Position numbers and translations under genes: made by a program. Under the pieces are notes generated by a model. It was given only the letters and a program-made list of their open reading frames with translations, was not told the DNA's origin and ran no database searches. Below, in pieces: positions 8,913-18,088 of a stretch of DNA of 64,000 bases; position 1 is the first letter of the stretch; each line of letters starts with the position of its first letter. The DNA is from Paraburkholderia sejongensis (GTDB lineage Bacteria; Pseudomonadota; Gammaproteobacteria; Burkholderiales; Burkholderiaceae): NCBI RefSeq assembly GCF_020880815.1, contig NZ_JAJITD010000012.1, forward strand, positions 62,001-126,000, given 5' to 3'.

Positions 8913-9110
8913 GGCGTCGGACTGCTGGTGGAGCGGACAAGCCGCCTGCTGCTGCTGGCGAAGATGGAAGATGGCACGGCTGCCTGCGCGCTGGCAGGCT
9001 TCTTTACCAAACTCAATTCGGTCGCCGAGCCATTGCGGCACAGCTTAACCTACGACCAGGGCAAGGCCTTGAAACGGCCTCGTCGAATAGACTTGCGCGT
9101 TGTCGCATAG
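8913..9110 (+). pseudogene. IS30-family transposase fragment
   Basis: A short open stretch reads GVGLLVERTSRLLLLAKMED, then an ALAGFFTKLNS block and LRHSLTYDQGKALKRP before degenerating. This matches the interior of IS30-type DDE transposases (the region of VERTTRLVLLAKM and TYDQGKEM). Both ends of the gene are missing and there is no element around it. It records a past insertion beside the toxin locus. The boundary is approximate; recognition is by eye. Confidence 0.65.
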
Positions 9111-9161
9111 GGTTGCGTGGCGACCAGGGCCCGCGAGTTTTGGGACTTGCAGCCGCGCCGC

Positions 9162-10058
9162 TTACTCGTCGTCCGTGCCGTCCGCGTGATGGGCGACCAA
9201 CTCGAGCAGCCCGTCCAGTTGCGGCGAGCGGTTGCCGGCGCGCCACGCCATCAATAGTTCGATCTGCGGCACCGGGCCCGCCAGCGGCCGCGTGCAGATC
9301 GCCGGATTGGTCAGCGACGCGGTGTAGCCCGGCAGCAGCCCCAAGCCGAGCCCCATGCCGATCAGGTTGAGGTTCAACAGGATATTGGTGGCCACCTGAA
9401 TCACCTTGGGCTGCACGCCGTGCTGCCGGAAGTAACCGTCGACCACGTGGTACACGTCGCCCGAATAGAGCGGATGCGTGCTGATGAACGCCTCGCCGTC
9501 GAGCTGCGCGGGCTTGATCCGCTTGTAGCGCGCAAGCGGATGCGCGACCGGCAGCACCACAAGGATCGGCTCGCGCAGCACCACTTTGCTGAGCAGGTCG
9601 GGCGAGCGGATCGGCTTGCGCATGAAGGCCACGTCGATTTCGTTGTCGAGCAGCATCTGCTCCTGTTCGGAAGTCGGGATGCTGCGCAACTCCACGTTCA
9701 GCTCCGGAAAGCGCAGCCGCAGACGCGGCAGGATCGCCGGAAAAATCCGCACTTCGGCGGCCGGCACGAAGCCGATCGTCACCGTCGAACTGCTTTTGCG
9801 GCCGACATGCCGCGCGCGCGTCACCGCGCGTTCGGCCTGCGCGAGTGTCAGCCGCGCCTCGATCAGAAACACCTTGCCGGCCTCCGTCAGTTCGACCTTG
9901 CGGCGCGTGCGCTCGAACAGCTGCGTGCCGACCTGCTCTTCGAGATCGCGAATCTGCTGACTCAGCGACGGCTGCGCGGTGCGCAAACGCTCGGCCGCGC
10001 GCGTGAAGCTTAGCTCCTCGGCGACGGCGATGAAGTAGCGCAGGTGTCTCAGTTCCAT
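9162..10058 (-). CDS. hcaR: LysR-type activator HcaR
   Basis: 298 residues. The N-terminal winged helix (MELRHLRYFIAVAEELSFTR, then AAERLRTAQPSLSQQIRDLE) and the C-terminal effector domain are complete. It is divergent from the hcaE operon across 140 bases, the arrangement of Escherichia coli hcaR-hcaEFCBD, and its sequence resembles HcaR/BenM-type regulators. It should activate the dioxygenase operon in response to 3-phenylpropionate or cinnamate, or an intermediate, and repress itself. The assignment rests mainly on the neighbouring operon. The start at 10058 aligns with the usual MELRHLRYF beginning of the family. Confidence 0.85.
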   Translation of the reverse strand: MELRHLRYFIAVAEELSFTRAAERLRTAQPSLSQQIRDLEEQVGTQLFERTRRKVELTEAGKVFLIEARLTLAQAERAVTRARHVGRKSSSTVTIGFVPAAEVRIFPAILPRLRLRFPELNVELRSIPTSEQEQMLLDNEIDVAFMRKPIRSPDLLSKVVLREPILVVLPVAHPLARYKRIKPAQLDGEAFISTHPLYSGDVYHVVDGYFRQHGVQPKVIQVATNILLNLNLIGMGLGLGLLPGYTASLTNPAICTRPLAGPVPQIELLMAWRAGNRSPQLDGLLELVAHHADGTDDE

Positions 10059-10198
10059 CGGCGGGATTCCTCGGTGACGCGTTCAGTTATCGTTGAAATG
10101 TCTTAATCCAAACAAACAAAATATTTTACAGCTTATGCTCGGAAAACGATCATTGGCGCCACATCCCACCTAAAAACCTCCTGTGGAGGAGACGCCAA
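10059..10198. promoter_or_regulatory. Divergent hcaR/hcaE control region
   Basis: A 140-base AT-richer gap between the divergent starts. It holds the AT-rich run around AAACAAACAAAATATTTTAC, a likely place for promoters and LysR binding (T-N11-A half-sites are possible but not unique). A strong GGAGGAG box lies seven bases before the hcaE ATG. Confidence 0.55.
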
Positions 10199-11590
10199 AT
10201 GTCTCAGAAATCGATCGATTTCGACGCGCTCGTCGACGCGCGCACCGGCCGGGTCGCCGCGTCGATCTACTCGGATCCCGAACTGTACGAACTGGAGCTG
10301 GAGCGCATCTTCGGGCGCTGCTGGCTGTTTCTCGCGCACGTCAGCCAGATTCCGAACGCCGGCGATTACTTCAATACCTACATGGGCGAAGACCCGGTGA
10401 TCGTCGTGCGTCAGAAAGACGGCTCGATCAAGGCGTTCCTCAATCAGTGCCGGCATCGTTCGATGCGGGTGAGCTACGCCGATTGCGGCAATACCCGCGC
10501 GTTCACCTGCCCGTATCACGGCTGGTCGTACGGCACCGACGGCGCGCTGGTCGACGTGCCGCTCGAAGCGCGCGCGTATCCGCAGGGGCTGTGCAAGCAG
10601 CACCTGGGCTTGCAGGAAGTGACCCGCGTCGCCGAATACAAGGGACTCATTTTCGGCAACTGGGACGCGAGCGCGCCGGAGCTCGAAGCGTATATGGGCG
10701 ATATCGCGTGGTATCTGGACGGCGTGCTCGATCGGCGGCCGGGCGGCACCGAGATCGTCGGCGGCGTGCATAAGTGGGTGATCGACTGCAACTGGAAGTT
10801 TCCGGCTGAGCAGTTCGCGAGCGACCAGTATCACGCGCTGTATTCGCATGCGTCCGCGGTGCAGGTGCTCGGCGCGAAGCAGGGCGATGCAGCGCGCGGG
10901 TCCGCAGGCGGCGACGGCGGCAAGGCGCTCGGCGCCGGCCAGACCGCGCGGCCGGTGTGGGAGACCGCGAAGGACGCGCTGCAATACGGCCAGGCCGGCC
11001 ACGGCAGCGGCTTTTTCTTCACCGAGAACCCCGACGCGAACGTGTGGGTCGACGGCGTCGTGTCGCAGTACTTCCGCGACACCTACCCGGAAGTCGAGGC
11101 GCGACTGGGCAACGTGCGCGCGCTGCGTCTGGCCGGCCACAACAACATGTTCCCGACGATGTCCTGGCTGAACGGCACCGCGACGCTGCGCGTCTGGCAT
11201 CCGCGCGGGCCGAATCAGGTCGAGGTGTGGGCGTTCTGCATCGCCGACAAGGACGCGTCCGACGAGGTCAAGCAGGCGTTCGAGCGCAGCGCGACGCGCG
11301 CGTTCGGGCCGGCCGGTTTTCTGGAGCAGGACGACTCGGAGAACTGGGTCGAAATCCAGAAGGTGCTGCGCGGCAAGCGCGCGCGCTCGACGAAGCTGAT
11401 CGTGGAAATGGGTCTGGGCAACGAGAAGCTGCGCGACGACGGCATTCCTGGGATGACGAACTACATCTTCTCGGAGACCGCGGCGCGCGGCATGTATCGC
11501 CGCTGGGCCGATCTGCTCGCGTGCGACAGCTGGGACGAAGTGCTCGAACGCACCCGCGCGTACGAACAGGAGGTGCTCAAGCATGACTGA
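10199..11590 (+). CDS. hcaE: 3-phenylpropionate/cinnamate dioxygenase alpha subunit
   Basis: 463 residues, closely resembling Escherichia coli HcaE throughout. The Rieske [2Fe-2S] ligands are Cys84, His86, Cys104 and His107 in CRHR and CPYHGW. The catalytic iron site is shown by EQFASDQYHALYSHASAV, providing the bridging Asp and two His. Conserved landmarks include FGRCWLFLAH, GSGFFFTE and GPAGFLEQDDSENW. The enzyme adds both atoms of O2 to the aromatic ring of 3-phenylpropionate or cinnamate, giving cis-dihydrodiols, using electrons from HcaC and HcaD. An insertion rich in Gly/Ala after GAKQGDAARGS is longer than in E. coli. The stop overlaps hcaF. Confidence 0.92.
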   Translation: MSQKSIDFDALVDARTGRVAASIYSDPELYELELERIFGRCWLFLAHVSQIPNAGDYFNTYMGEDPVIVVRQKDGSIKAFLNQCRHRSMRVSYADCGNTRAFTCPYHGWSYGTDGALVDVPLEARAYPQGLCKQHLGLQEVTRVAEYKGLIFGNWDASAPELEAYMGDIAWYLDGVLDRRPGGTEIVGGVHKWVIDCNWKFPAEQFASDQYHALYSHASAVQVLGAKQGDAARGSAGGDGGKALGAGQTARPVWETAKDALQYGQAGHGSGFFFTENPDANVWVDGVVSQYFRDTYPEVEARLGNVRALRLAGHNNMFPTMSWLNGTATLRVWHPRGPNQVEVWAFCIADKDASDEVKQAFERSATRAFGPAGFLEQDDSENWVEIQKVLRGKRARSTKLIVEMGLGNEKLRDDGIPGMTNYIFSETAARGMYRRWADLLACDSWDEVLERTRAYEQEVLKHD

Positions 11591-12128
11591 AGCCACTTTG
11601 ACCCGCGCGGCCGCGGTGCCGCTCCAACTGCATCACGAGATCGAACAGTTCCTGTATCGCGAGGCCGAATTGCTCGACGACTGGCGCTTTCGCGACTGGC
11701 TCGCATTAATGGCCGCCGACGTCCATTACTCGATGCGCACCACGGTCAACGCGCAGACGCGCGACCGCCGCCGCAGCGTGCAGCCGCCGACCACGTGGAT
11801 TTTCAACGACACGTACGCGCAACTGGAACGCCGCATCGCGCGACTCGAAACCGGGATGGCGTGGGCGGAGGAGCCACCGTCGCGCACCCGCCACCTGGTG
11901 ACCAACGTGGTGGTGACCGCAGCCGATGAAGCCGACACCTTCGACGTGCGCGTGAACTATCTGCTGTATCGCTCGCAGAAAGAGCGCGACGAAACGATCT
12001 ACGCGGGCAAGCGCTGCGACCGCGTGCGTCGCGCGGCGGATACGGCGGCCGGCTGGCAGATCTGCCGCCGAGAAATCACGCTCGATCAGGCCACTCTCAA
12101 CTCCCATAACCTCAGCGTACTTTTCTGA
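11583..12128 (+). CDS. hcaF: 3-phenylpropionate/cinnamate dioxygenase beta subunit
   Basis: 181 residues, the normal length of ring-hydroxylating dioxygenase small subunits. It shows the NTF2-like fold signature with EIEQFLYREAELLDDWRFRDWLAL at the N-terminus and the C-terminal VRRAADTAAGWQICRREITLDQATL. It assembles with HcaE into an alpha3beta3 oxygenase and has a mainly structural role. It overlaps hcaE by eight bases, indicating coupled translation, and hcaC follows ten bases after its stop. Confidence 0.9.
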   Translation: MTEATLTRAAAVPLQLHHEIEQFLYREAELLDDWRFRDWLALMAADVHYSMRTTVNAQTRDRRRSVQPPTTWIFNDTYAQLERRIARLETGMAWAEEPPSRTRHLVTNVVVTAADEADTFDVRVNYLLYRSQKERDETIYAGKRCDRVRRAADTAAGWQICRREITLDQATLNSHNLSVLF

Positions 12129-12138
12129 AGCGAATCCC

Positions 12139-12462
12139 ATGACACGCATTCTCGTTTGCGCGGATAGCGCATTGCCCGATGGCGAGGCAATCAAGGTGGA
12201 AGGTCCCGGCGAAGCGGTCGCGGTGTTCCGTTCGAACGGCGAGTTGTATGCGCTGGCCGATCGTTGCAGTCACGGCAATGCGTCGATGTCCGAAGGGTAC
12301 GTCGAGGACAACGGCACCGTCGAATGTCCGTTGCACGCGGCGCGTTTTTGCCTGAAGACCGGCACGGCGCTGTGCCAGCCGGCCACCGAAGCGCTCAAGA
12401 CCTTCCCGGTCGCGCTGCTCGACGGCCAGATTTACGTCGACGTGCCGGAGGCGGCGGCATGA
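12139..12462 (+). CDS. hcaC: Rieske ferredoxin component of the Hca dioxygenase
   Basis: 107 residues with one Rieske cluster: Cys43 and His45 in RCSHG, Cys63 and His66 in CPLH. The protein carries electrons from HcaD to the oxygenase. It is the third gene of the operon, with its stop overlapping hcaB (ATGA). The size and motif spacing are standard for bacterial dioxygenase ferredoxins. Confidence 0.92.
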   Translation: MTRILVCADSALPDGEAIKVEGPGEAVAVFRSNGELYALADRCSHGNASMSEGYVEDNGTVECPLHAARFCLKTGTALCQPATEALKTFPVALLDGQIYVDVPEAAA

Positions 12463-13334
12463 GCGCGGCGAATACGACAGATACGCAAGCCGCACAAGCC
12501 TCGCGCAACGCCGCGAGCGGCGCCGGCTGGTTGCATGGCCAGGTCGCGCTGATCACCGGCGGCGGCTCGGGGCTCGGTCTCGCGCTGGTCGAGCGCTTCC
12601 TGCGCGAAGGCTGCCGGGTCGGCGTGCTCGAACGCTCGGCGGAGAAGGTCGCGGCGCTGAACCTGCGCTTCGGCGACGCGGTGGTCGCAGTGCAAGGCGA
12701 CGTGCGCTCGTACGAAGACAACGCGTGTGCGGTCGATGCGACCCTTGCGCGCTTCGGTTCGCTCGATACCTTCGTCGGCAACGCGGCGATCTGGGACCAC
12801 GCGGCGGGTCTGCTGGACCTGCCGGCCGAACAACTGGTGAGCGGCTTCGACGAGTTGTTCGCGATCAACGTAAAGGGGTATCTGCTCGGCGCGAAAGCGG
12901 CCGCGCCCGCGCTGCTCGACAGCGACGGCAGCATGATCTTCACGCTGTCGAACTCGTCGTTCTATCCGGGCGGCGGCGGTCCGCTCTATACCGCGAGCAA
13001 GCATGCGGCGGTCGGCCTGATCCGCCAGCTCGCGTACGAGCTTGCGCCAAAATTGCGCGTGAACGGCGTTGGTCCGTGCGGAATGGCCAGCGATCTGCGC
13101 GGGCCGGCCGCGCTTGGTCAGCAGGACAAACGCATCATGGATTCGCGCTCGCCCGATGCGATCGCGAGCATCCTGCCGCTGCAGTTCTTTCCGGAACCGG
13201 CCGATTTCACCGGCCCTTACGTGATGCTCGCGTCACGCGCGAACAATCGCGTGCTGAGCGGCGTGATGATCAACGCCGATGCGGGGCTCGGCATTCGCGG
13301 CATCCGTCACGTCGCGGGCGGACTGCATCTGTGA
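12459..13334 (+). CDS. hcaB: cis-dihydrodiol dehydrogenase of the Hca pathway
   Basis: 291 residues from the ATG that overlaps the hcaC stop. It is a classical short-chain dehydrogenase: TGGGSGLG nucleotide-binding motif near residue 31, NAA box, catalytic Ser in LSNSSFYPGGGG and YTASKHA giving Tyr-x-x-x-Lys. It should oxidise the cis-dihydrodiol of phenylpropionate or cinnamate to the 2,3-dihydroxy compound with NAD+. The ring-cleavage genes (mhp-type) are not in this window, so they must lie elsewhere. A polar leader of about 25 residues precedes the fold. Confidence 0.9.
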   Translation: MSAANTTDTQAAQASRNAASGAGWLHGQVALITGGGSGLGLALVERFLREGCRVGVLERSAEKVAALNLRFGDAVVAVQGDVRSYEDNACAVDATLARFGSLDTFVGNAAIWDHAAGLLDLPAEQLVSGFDELFAINVKGYLLGAKAAAPALLDSDGSMIFTLSNSSFYPGGGGPLYTASKHAAVGLIRQLAYELAPKLRVNGVGPCGMASDLRGPAALGQQDKRIMDSRSPDAIASILPLQFFPEPADFTGPYVMLASRANNRVLSGVMINADAGLGIRGIRHVAGGLHL

Positions 13335-13394
13335 TGCGTGCCCGCACCGCTTTCGCGTCAGTTCGGATAGCGCTTGAATTAGCAGGTTGAATCG

Positions 13395-14621
13395 ATGAAT
13401 CGTTCTACTTATGTAATCGTCGGCGCCGGCCAGGCCGGCGCGAATGCCGCGGCCGAATTGCGCCGCCAGGGTTTCGACGGCGACGTGCTGCTGATCGGCG
13501 ACGAGGCCCATGCGCCGTACGAGCGGCCGCCGTTGTCGAAGGCGATGCTGCTGTGGCCCGAGAAAACCCGCTGCGCGGTGCACGCGGACGGCTTTTACGA
13601 CGAGCAGCGCATCGCGTTGAGGCTCGGCGTGCCGGTGGTCGCGCTCGACCGCGACGCGCGCACGCTGACCTTGGCCGATTGGGACACGATCGCTTACGAC
13701 AAGCTGCTGCTGTGCACCGGCGCGCGGGCGCGGCGGCTGCCGCTGCTCGACGCGCTGAAGACGAACGTGCATACGCTGCGCACGCTCGACGACGCGCGCC
13801 GGCTCGCCAGCGAGCTGCATCCGGGCCAGCGGATCGTGCTGGTCGGCGCCGGTGTGATCGGCCTCGAACTCGCATCGAGCGCGCTCGAACTCGGCGCGCG
13901 AGTGACCGTGATCGAAGCCGCGGGTGCGGCGCTCGGGCGTTGTGCGCCGCCGCTGTTGAGCGAGTTTCTGTGCGATGTGCATCGCAGTCGCGGCGTGAGA
14001 TTTCATTTCGGCGCGGCGCTGGCGGACGCGCGCCGCGAGCACGGCGAGATCGTGCTGAGCTTGCAGGACGGCACGCGCATCGCGGCCGATGCGGTGATCT
14101 ACGGAATCGGCGCACAACCGGACACCGCGCTCGCGCAGGCGGCGGGTCTGACGATCGACAACGGCATCGCCATCGATGCCGGCTACCGCACGTCGGACCC
14201 GCATATCTACGCGGCGGGCGACGTCGCGAGCCGGCAGCATGCGGCGAGCGGCATCTACGGACGCCTCGAAACGTGGGAGAACGCGCAGAAGCAGGGGATT
14301 GGCGCCGCGCGCGCGATGCTGGGCGTTGCCGCCGAAGCCGACACCGCGCCGTGGTTCTGGACCGATCAGTGCGGCCTGAACGTGCAGTTAGTCGGCGATA
14401 TGGCCGCGCCGCACTGGCTCGTGCGCGGCCCACTCGACGGCTCGCCGTGCGTGCTGCTGGGGCTCGACGAACAGGGCGCGCTGACGGGCGCGATCACGAT
14501 CAATCTCGGTCGCGAGATGCGCAGCGCTCGGCAACTGGTCGAACGACGCGCGAAGTTCGCGCGCGAGGTGTGGCTCGATGCGGGCCGGAGCCTGCGGGAA
14601 CTCGCGAGAAGCGCGCTATAG
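13395..14621 (+). CDS. hcaD: Ferredoxin--NAD+ reductase component of the Hca dioxygenase
   Basis: 408 residues. The FAD motif VIVGAGQAGANAA is at the N-terminus, the NADH motif IVLVGAGVIGLELAS is near residue 153, and the second FAD motif is IYAAGDVAS near residue 270. It takes electrons from NADH and passes them to HcaC. It is the last gene of the operon, 60 bases after hcaB, matching the E. coli order E-F-C-B-D. No terminator with a T-run is obvious after it. Confidence 0.9.
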   Translation: MNRSTYVIVGAGQAGANAAAELRRQGFDGDVLLIGDEAHAPYERPPLSKAMLLWPEKTRCAVHADGFYDEQRIALRLGVPVVALDRDARTLTLADWDTIAYDKLLLCTGARARRLPLLDALKTNVHTLRTLDDARRLASELHPGQRIVLVGAGVIGLELASSALELGARVTVIEAAGAALGRCAPPLLSEFLCDVHRSRGVRFHFGAALADARREHGEIVLSLQDGTRIAADAVIYGIGAQPDTALAQAAGLTIDNGIAIDAGYRTSDPHIYAAGDVASRQHAASGIYGRLETWENAQKQGIGAARAMLGVAAEADTAPWFWTDQCGLNVQLVGDMAAPHWLVRGPLDGSPCVLLGLDEQGALTGAITINLGREMRSARQLVERRAKFAREVWLDAGRSLRELARSAL

Positions 14622-14993
14622 CCCATGCTTGACCGCGACGCGCGCGGCACGAAGCGCGCGAGCCAAAGCGGATCGCGCGCGCAGCCGCCGATTCGCGGGC
14701 GCCGGGCAACGATTGCGCCGCATCTGCGCGTCGAACGCGATAAGCGTCGCACGATCTTGCTTTCGGTTTCCGAAACATTGCAATGCCGGTCCCACGCTCT
14801 ATGCTTCTAACTAAACCTCCTTCCGCCTGAGGATTGCGGCGCGCGCCTCAGGTGTCCATCAGATCGCTGGTACAGGGTCACTCCCGTTTTCGATACGCTC
14901 CACGTCGCCTGTCGGTTACTACGGCGCAATCCGTATCGATGCATCGCACGCGGGAATGCCTGGCGACCCGCCCAGCCACAACAAGGCTCCGTC
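14622..14993. other. Intergenic region after hcaD
   Basis: About 370 bases with no supported gene. Short frames here have poor codon usage and no ribosome site. It should contain the hca operon 3' end and a promoter for the receiver-like gene; an AT-rich patch (CTCTATGCTTCTAAC, around 14797) is the best promoter-like stretch. Confidence 0.4.
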
Positions 14994-15413
14994 ATGTCTG
15001 CGTCGGAACAACAGGGAACCCGCCCGCGCAACGTCGGCGGCGGACGGCGTCTGCTCGTGCTCCATGAGCAGAACGAACCGATCGCGCAATCCATCTTCGT
15101 GCTGTCCGCGGTGTATGGCTTCGCGGCGACCTGTATGCTGTGCAGTCACGTATTGCAGGGGCTCGACGAATGTGGGCCCGGTGGGCCGCAACTCGTGCTC
15201 CTCGATACCGAGTGCCGGATCGGGCAGAAGGCGCGTGCGCTGAAACTGATCCGCGCGCATAGCCCGCAGTGCCGCGTCGCGGTGCTGTCGGACGATACCG
15301 CGAGCACTAGCTGGGCCCACGCGGATCTCGTGATCGCGCGGCCGGTGTCGGCCGCGCAGGTGCTCGAGCGGCTGTGCGAGTTGGTCGAGCCGCCCGTGGT
15401 GTCGCTGCGCTAA
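14994..15413 (+). CDS. Receiver-like (CheY-fold) single-domain protein, degenerate
   Basis: 139 residues. After a basic N-terminus the sequence RRLLVLHEQ would be strand 1, QLVLLDTECR strand 3 with a possible phospho-acceptor Asp, and CRVAVLSDD strand 4. The acidic pair that binds Mg2+ in true receivers is replaced by His-Glu-Gln. The conserved Lys near the end is replaced by an Arg in VIARPVSAAQVLE. It is therefore probably a pseudo-receiver or ANTAR-less regulator that does not take a phosphate in the usual way. It lies alone between hcaD and a FlgM-like gene. Moderate confidence in the fold, low in the role. Confidence 0.55.
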   Translation: MSASEQQGTRPRNVGGGRRLLVLHEQNEPIAQSIFVLSAVYGFAATCMLCSHVLQGLDECGPGGPQLVLLDTECRIGQKARALKLIRAHSPQCRVAVLSDDTASTSWAHADLVIARPVSAAQVLERLCELVEPPVVSLR

Positions 15414-15427
15414 GCGGCCCGCGCCGT

Positions 15428-15739
15428 TCAGCGGCTTCTCGTTTGCAATAGCTCGCGCGCGCTGCTCAGCATGCCGTCGGCGATTTTGGCCGAATCGATC
15501 CGGTAGCTGCCGTCGCGCAGCGCGGCCTTGATCGATTCGACCGCCGCCACATCGATGTCGGACTCGCTCGACGCGCGCAGCGACGACGTCGCCGACAGCT
15601 CCACCGTCTGGCTCTGCGCGCCGGCCGCGCTCACTGGCGCCGCCGCGCCGACGCTGCTGTTCTCATCGCCTGGGTTGGTCGCGCGCGGCGCGCCGTTCTG
15701 GAAAACCGCGTAGGTGTTGTTGCCCGTTTCGATCTTCAT
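15428..15739 (-). CDS. flgM: FlgM-like anti-sigma-28 factor paralogue
   Basis: 103 residues. The start is the ATG at 15739 (MKIETGNN); the longer open frame upstream has no ribosome site. The C-terminal third, DVAAVESIKAALRDGSYRID followed by SAKIADGMLSSA, is the FlgM signature that binds FliA. The N-terminal part is Ser/Ala-rich and disordered, as is normal for FlgM. It is not next to flgN or flgA, so it is likely a second copy or a stand-alone regulator of sigma-28 rather than the main flagellar FlgM. The family call is good; the physiological role is inferred. Confidence 0.7.
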   Translation of the reverse strand: MKIETGNNTYAVFQNGAPRATNPGDENSSVGAAAPVSAAGAQSQTVELSATSSLRASSESDIDVAAVESIKAALRDGSYRIDSAKIADGMLSSARELLQTRSR

Positions 15740-16109
15740 CGCTCTATTCCTCACCTGTTGACTGCTTAACGGTCGGGTCGCTGAAATCTTCACCGTAGCG
15801 CCGGCGCCGCACGGGGGTCCACCTCCGGCGGAAACCCGCAAAGCCTTGTCGGGCGGGCTTCCGGGCAATATGCAACAAAGTGAAACAGAGTGTAAGGATT
15901 GCCACACAGCGTCGCCGCGCGCAGGGCTACGCGGCTCAGTGAGCTTCGCGCGAGCCACGCGCGCGTGATCCAGGGGAGAATATCGGGATGGCGTGCGCGG
16001 CGCGCCAACAAGGTTTCGGTGGCGCGGCGAGCCGCGCTGAAGATTAGCGGCGCGCCGAGGGCAGTTACGCCCGGCGGCCGAACGTTAGCGACTTGAAAGC
16101 GGAGAAGGG
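15740..16109. other. Intergenic region between flgM-like gene and PLP enzyme
   Basis: About 370 bases without a credible gene on either strand. It contains the divergent start regions of the flgM-like gene and the PLP enzyme. A GAGAAGGG ribosome site lies just before 16110. No riboswitch consensus or strong hairpin was recognised. Confidence 0.35.
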
Positions 16110-17351
16110 ATGGACAAACAAGGCTTTACCACCGGCATCGTTCACGGCGACCGGATCGCGGGATCCGAGCACGGCGGTGTGCGCCAGCCGATTCATACCT
16201 CGGTGCAGTACGGCTTCGAGCGCGTCGAGGATCTGATCGGCGTGTTCCAGGGTACGAAGAAAGGCGGCTTCAACTACGCGCGCCAGGGCACGCCAACCAC
16301 CGCGGCGCTCGAACGCAAGATCACGAGTCTCGAAGAAGGCGTCGGCACGGTCTGCTTCAGCACCGGGATGGCCGCGATCACGGCGACCTTTCTGACGCTG
16401 CTGCGCGCCGGCGATCACCTGCTCGCGAGCCGCTACGTGTTCGGCAACACCAACAGCCTGTTCGGCACGTTGCGCACGCTCGGCGTCGAAGTGACCACCG
16501 TCGACGCCTGCACGATCGACGAGGTGCGCGCGGCGGTGCGTCCGAACACGCGGATGGTGTTCGTCGAAACCATCGCCAATCCGGGCACGCAGATTCCCGA
16601 CCTCGAAGGGATCGGCGCGCTGTGTCGCGAGCACGGCCTCGCGTACGTGGTCGACAACACGATCACGTCGCCGGCGCTGTTCAAGCCGAAGGCGGTCGGC
16701 GCGAGCCTCGTCGTCAACTCGCTGACGAAGACGATCGCCGGTCATGGCGCGGCGCTCGGCGGCGCGGTCACCGATACCGGCCTGTTCGACTGGAGCGCGT
16801 ATCCGAACATCGCCGACGACTATCGCCGCTCGGCCGCCAGGGAGCAGGGTCTGCTGCAGATTCGCAAGAAGGGCCTGCGCGATATGGGCGGTTCGCTGTC
16901 GTCCGAGCAGGCGCATTCGATCGCGCTCGGCGCGGAAACGCTCGCGCTGCGCGTGAAGCAAAGCAGCGACAACGCGCTCGCGCTCGCGAAGTTTCTCGAA
17001 GGCCACGCGGCGATCGGCAAGGTGTTCTATCCGGGCTTGCGGAGTCATCCGCAATACGAGATCGCGCAGAAGCTATTCAAGGGCGCGTCGTGGCTGCTGT
17101 CGTTCGAACTGCTGAATGCGGAGCGGATGATCGACGTCGTCAACGCGCTGCAACTGCCGATCAAGGCGACCGGTCTCGCCGACACGCGCACGCTGATCAT
17201 TCCGGTCGCGCCGACCATCTTCTTCGAAGCCGGTGCGGAAACCCGCAAGGCGATGGGGATTTCCGACGGCATGCTGCGGCTATCGGCGGGCATCGAAGAT
17301 ATCGACGATCTGCTGGCCGACTTCGCGCAGGCGCTGAAGCTGGCGGCTTGA
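16110..17351 (+). CDS. Cys/Met-metabolism PLP-dependent enzyme (cystathionine gamma-synthase family)
   Basis: 413 residues, fold type I. The N-terminal GGVRQPIHTSVQY and NYARQGTPTTAALE motifs are family hallmarks, and the PLP lysine is in NSLTKTIAGHG (near residue 210). C-terminal PVAPTIFFEAGAE and GMLRLSAGIED are also typical. It should catalyse gamma-elimination or replacement on a homoserine ester, cystathionine or methionine. The exact reaction (synthase, lyase or O-succinylhomoserine sulfhydrylase) cannot be decided. Single gene, with no methionine-pathway neighbours in the window. Confidence 0.88.
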   Translation: MDKQGFTTGIVHGDRIAGSEHGGVRQPIHTSVQYGFERVEDLIGVFQGTKKGGFNYARQGTPTTAALERKITSLEEGVGTVCFSTGMAAITATFLTLLRAGDHLLASRYVFGNTNSLFGTLRTLGVEVTTVDACTIDEVRAAVRPNTRMVFVETIANPGTQIPDLEGIGALCREHGLAYVVDNTITSPALFKPKAVGASLVVNSLTKTIAGHGAALGGAVTDTGLFDWSAYPNIADDYRRSAAREQGLLQIRKKGLRDMGGSLSSEQAHSIALGAETLALRVKQSSDNALALAKFLEGHAAIGKVFYPGLRSHPQYEIAQKLFKGASWLLSFELLNAERMIDVVNALQLPIKATGLADTRTLIIPVAPTIFFEAGAETRKAMGISDGMLRLSAGIEDIDDLLADFAQALKLAA

Positions 17352-17404
17352 GGCCAGCGCGCATCAAGCGCAGGCGCACCATCCACCACGCGCAATCAAC
17401 CGCG

Positions 17405-17653
17405 CTAACCGCGCGGTTCGCCGAGCCGCTCGATCGCTTCCAGCCGCGCCAGCAGGCTGCGGACCTGCGGCTCGAGCGCCGGCGATATCGCCGCGTTCGC
17501 GACGACGCGCGCGCGCCAGTATTCCGGCAAGGTCACGATCGTGCTTTGCCAGTCGGTTTTCCGGCTTTGCGCCAGTTTTTCCAGATGCAGCACCACGGTG
17601 CCGATGTGTGCGAGGTCGTTTGCCGCGTCGTTGATATTGCGCACTGATTTCAC
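17405..17653 (-). CDS. Small hypothetical protein, helical
   Basis: 82 residues if the GTG at 17653 is used; it has a GGAGAG box seven bases upstream. An ATG at 17701 would add 16 residues. The sequence reads RNINDAANDLAHIGTVVLHL, then a WQSTIVTLPEYWRARV segment, and ends ALEPQVRSLLARLEAIERLG, suggesting two helices joined by a Trp-rich turn. No named domain is recognised. It faces the PLP gene tail to tail. The same strand carries the next small gene, about 95 bases upstream. Confidence 0.55.
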   Translation of the reverse strand: MKSVRNINDAANDLAHIGTVVLHLEKLAQSRKTDWQSTIVTLPEYWRARVVANAAISPALEPQVRSLLARLEAIERLGEPRG

Positions 17654-17748
17654 TGGATTGCTCTCCACGTTGGTACCTGTCGCGAGCGGGCGGATGGCCA
17701 TGCCGCCCGTTCGCGCCGCGTCGCGCGGGCGCTCGGGCGGCGCGCCGG

Positions 17749-17946
17749 TCAACGTTCGCGCATCATGTTTCGCAGAAGGGATTCGCCGTGATTCGTCACG
17801 CGCGGGCGATGCACACCCGACGCGCTGTGTTCCATTGCCACCAGCTGCAAATCGAGCAGTGCGCTGAACTCTGCGCGGGTGACATCGGTCTGGTCGGGCG
17901 ATGCCCTGACCAGCATCAGTACCGCAAATTCGTGGGGGCTCAGCAT
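17749..17946 (-). CDS. Small hypothetical protein (65 aa)
   Basis: A very strong AGGAGG ribosome site lies five bases before ATG 17946. The sequence MLSPHEFAVLMLVRASPDQ then DVTRAEFSALLDLQLVAMEH suggests a winged-helix-like fragment: a helix, a turn and a second helix followed by GVHRPRVTNHGESLLRNM. That is reminiscent of the conserved end of small MarR-type or phage-repressor-like proteins, but I cannot name a family. It may act as a small DNA-binding protein. Two copies of the 26-bp inverted repeat lie 140-260 bases upstream. Confidence 0.6.
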   Translation of the reverse strand: MLSPHEFAVLMLVRASPDQTDVTRAEFSALLDLQLVAMEHSASGVHRPRVTNHGESLLRNMMRER

Positions 17947-18088
17947 GTCGCCTCCTGAGGCTTTTGATGACGTGTAAAACCTCCGGGTTCGCAGTGCCGG
18001 CGCTGTCTTTTGGCCGGCTCATGCGTTAGCTCAAAATGAGGGTTCAAGAATACGCCGTGGCACGCGCGTCCGTACATTGGGCGGGAGC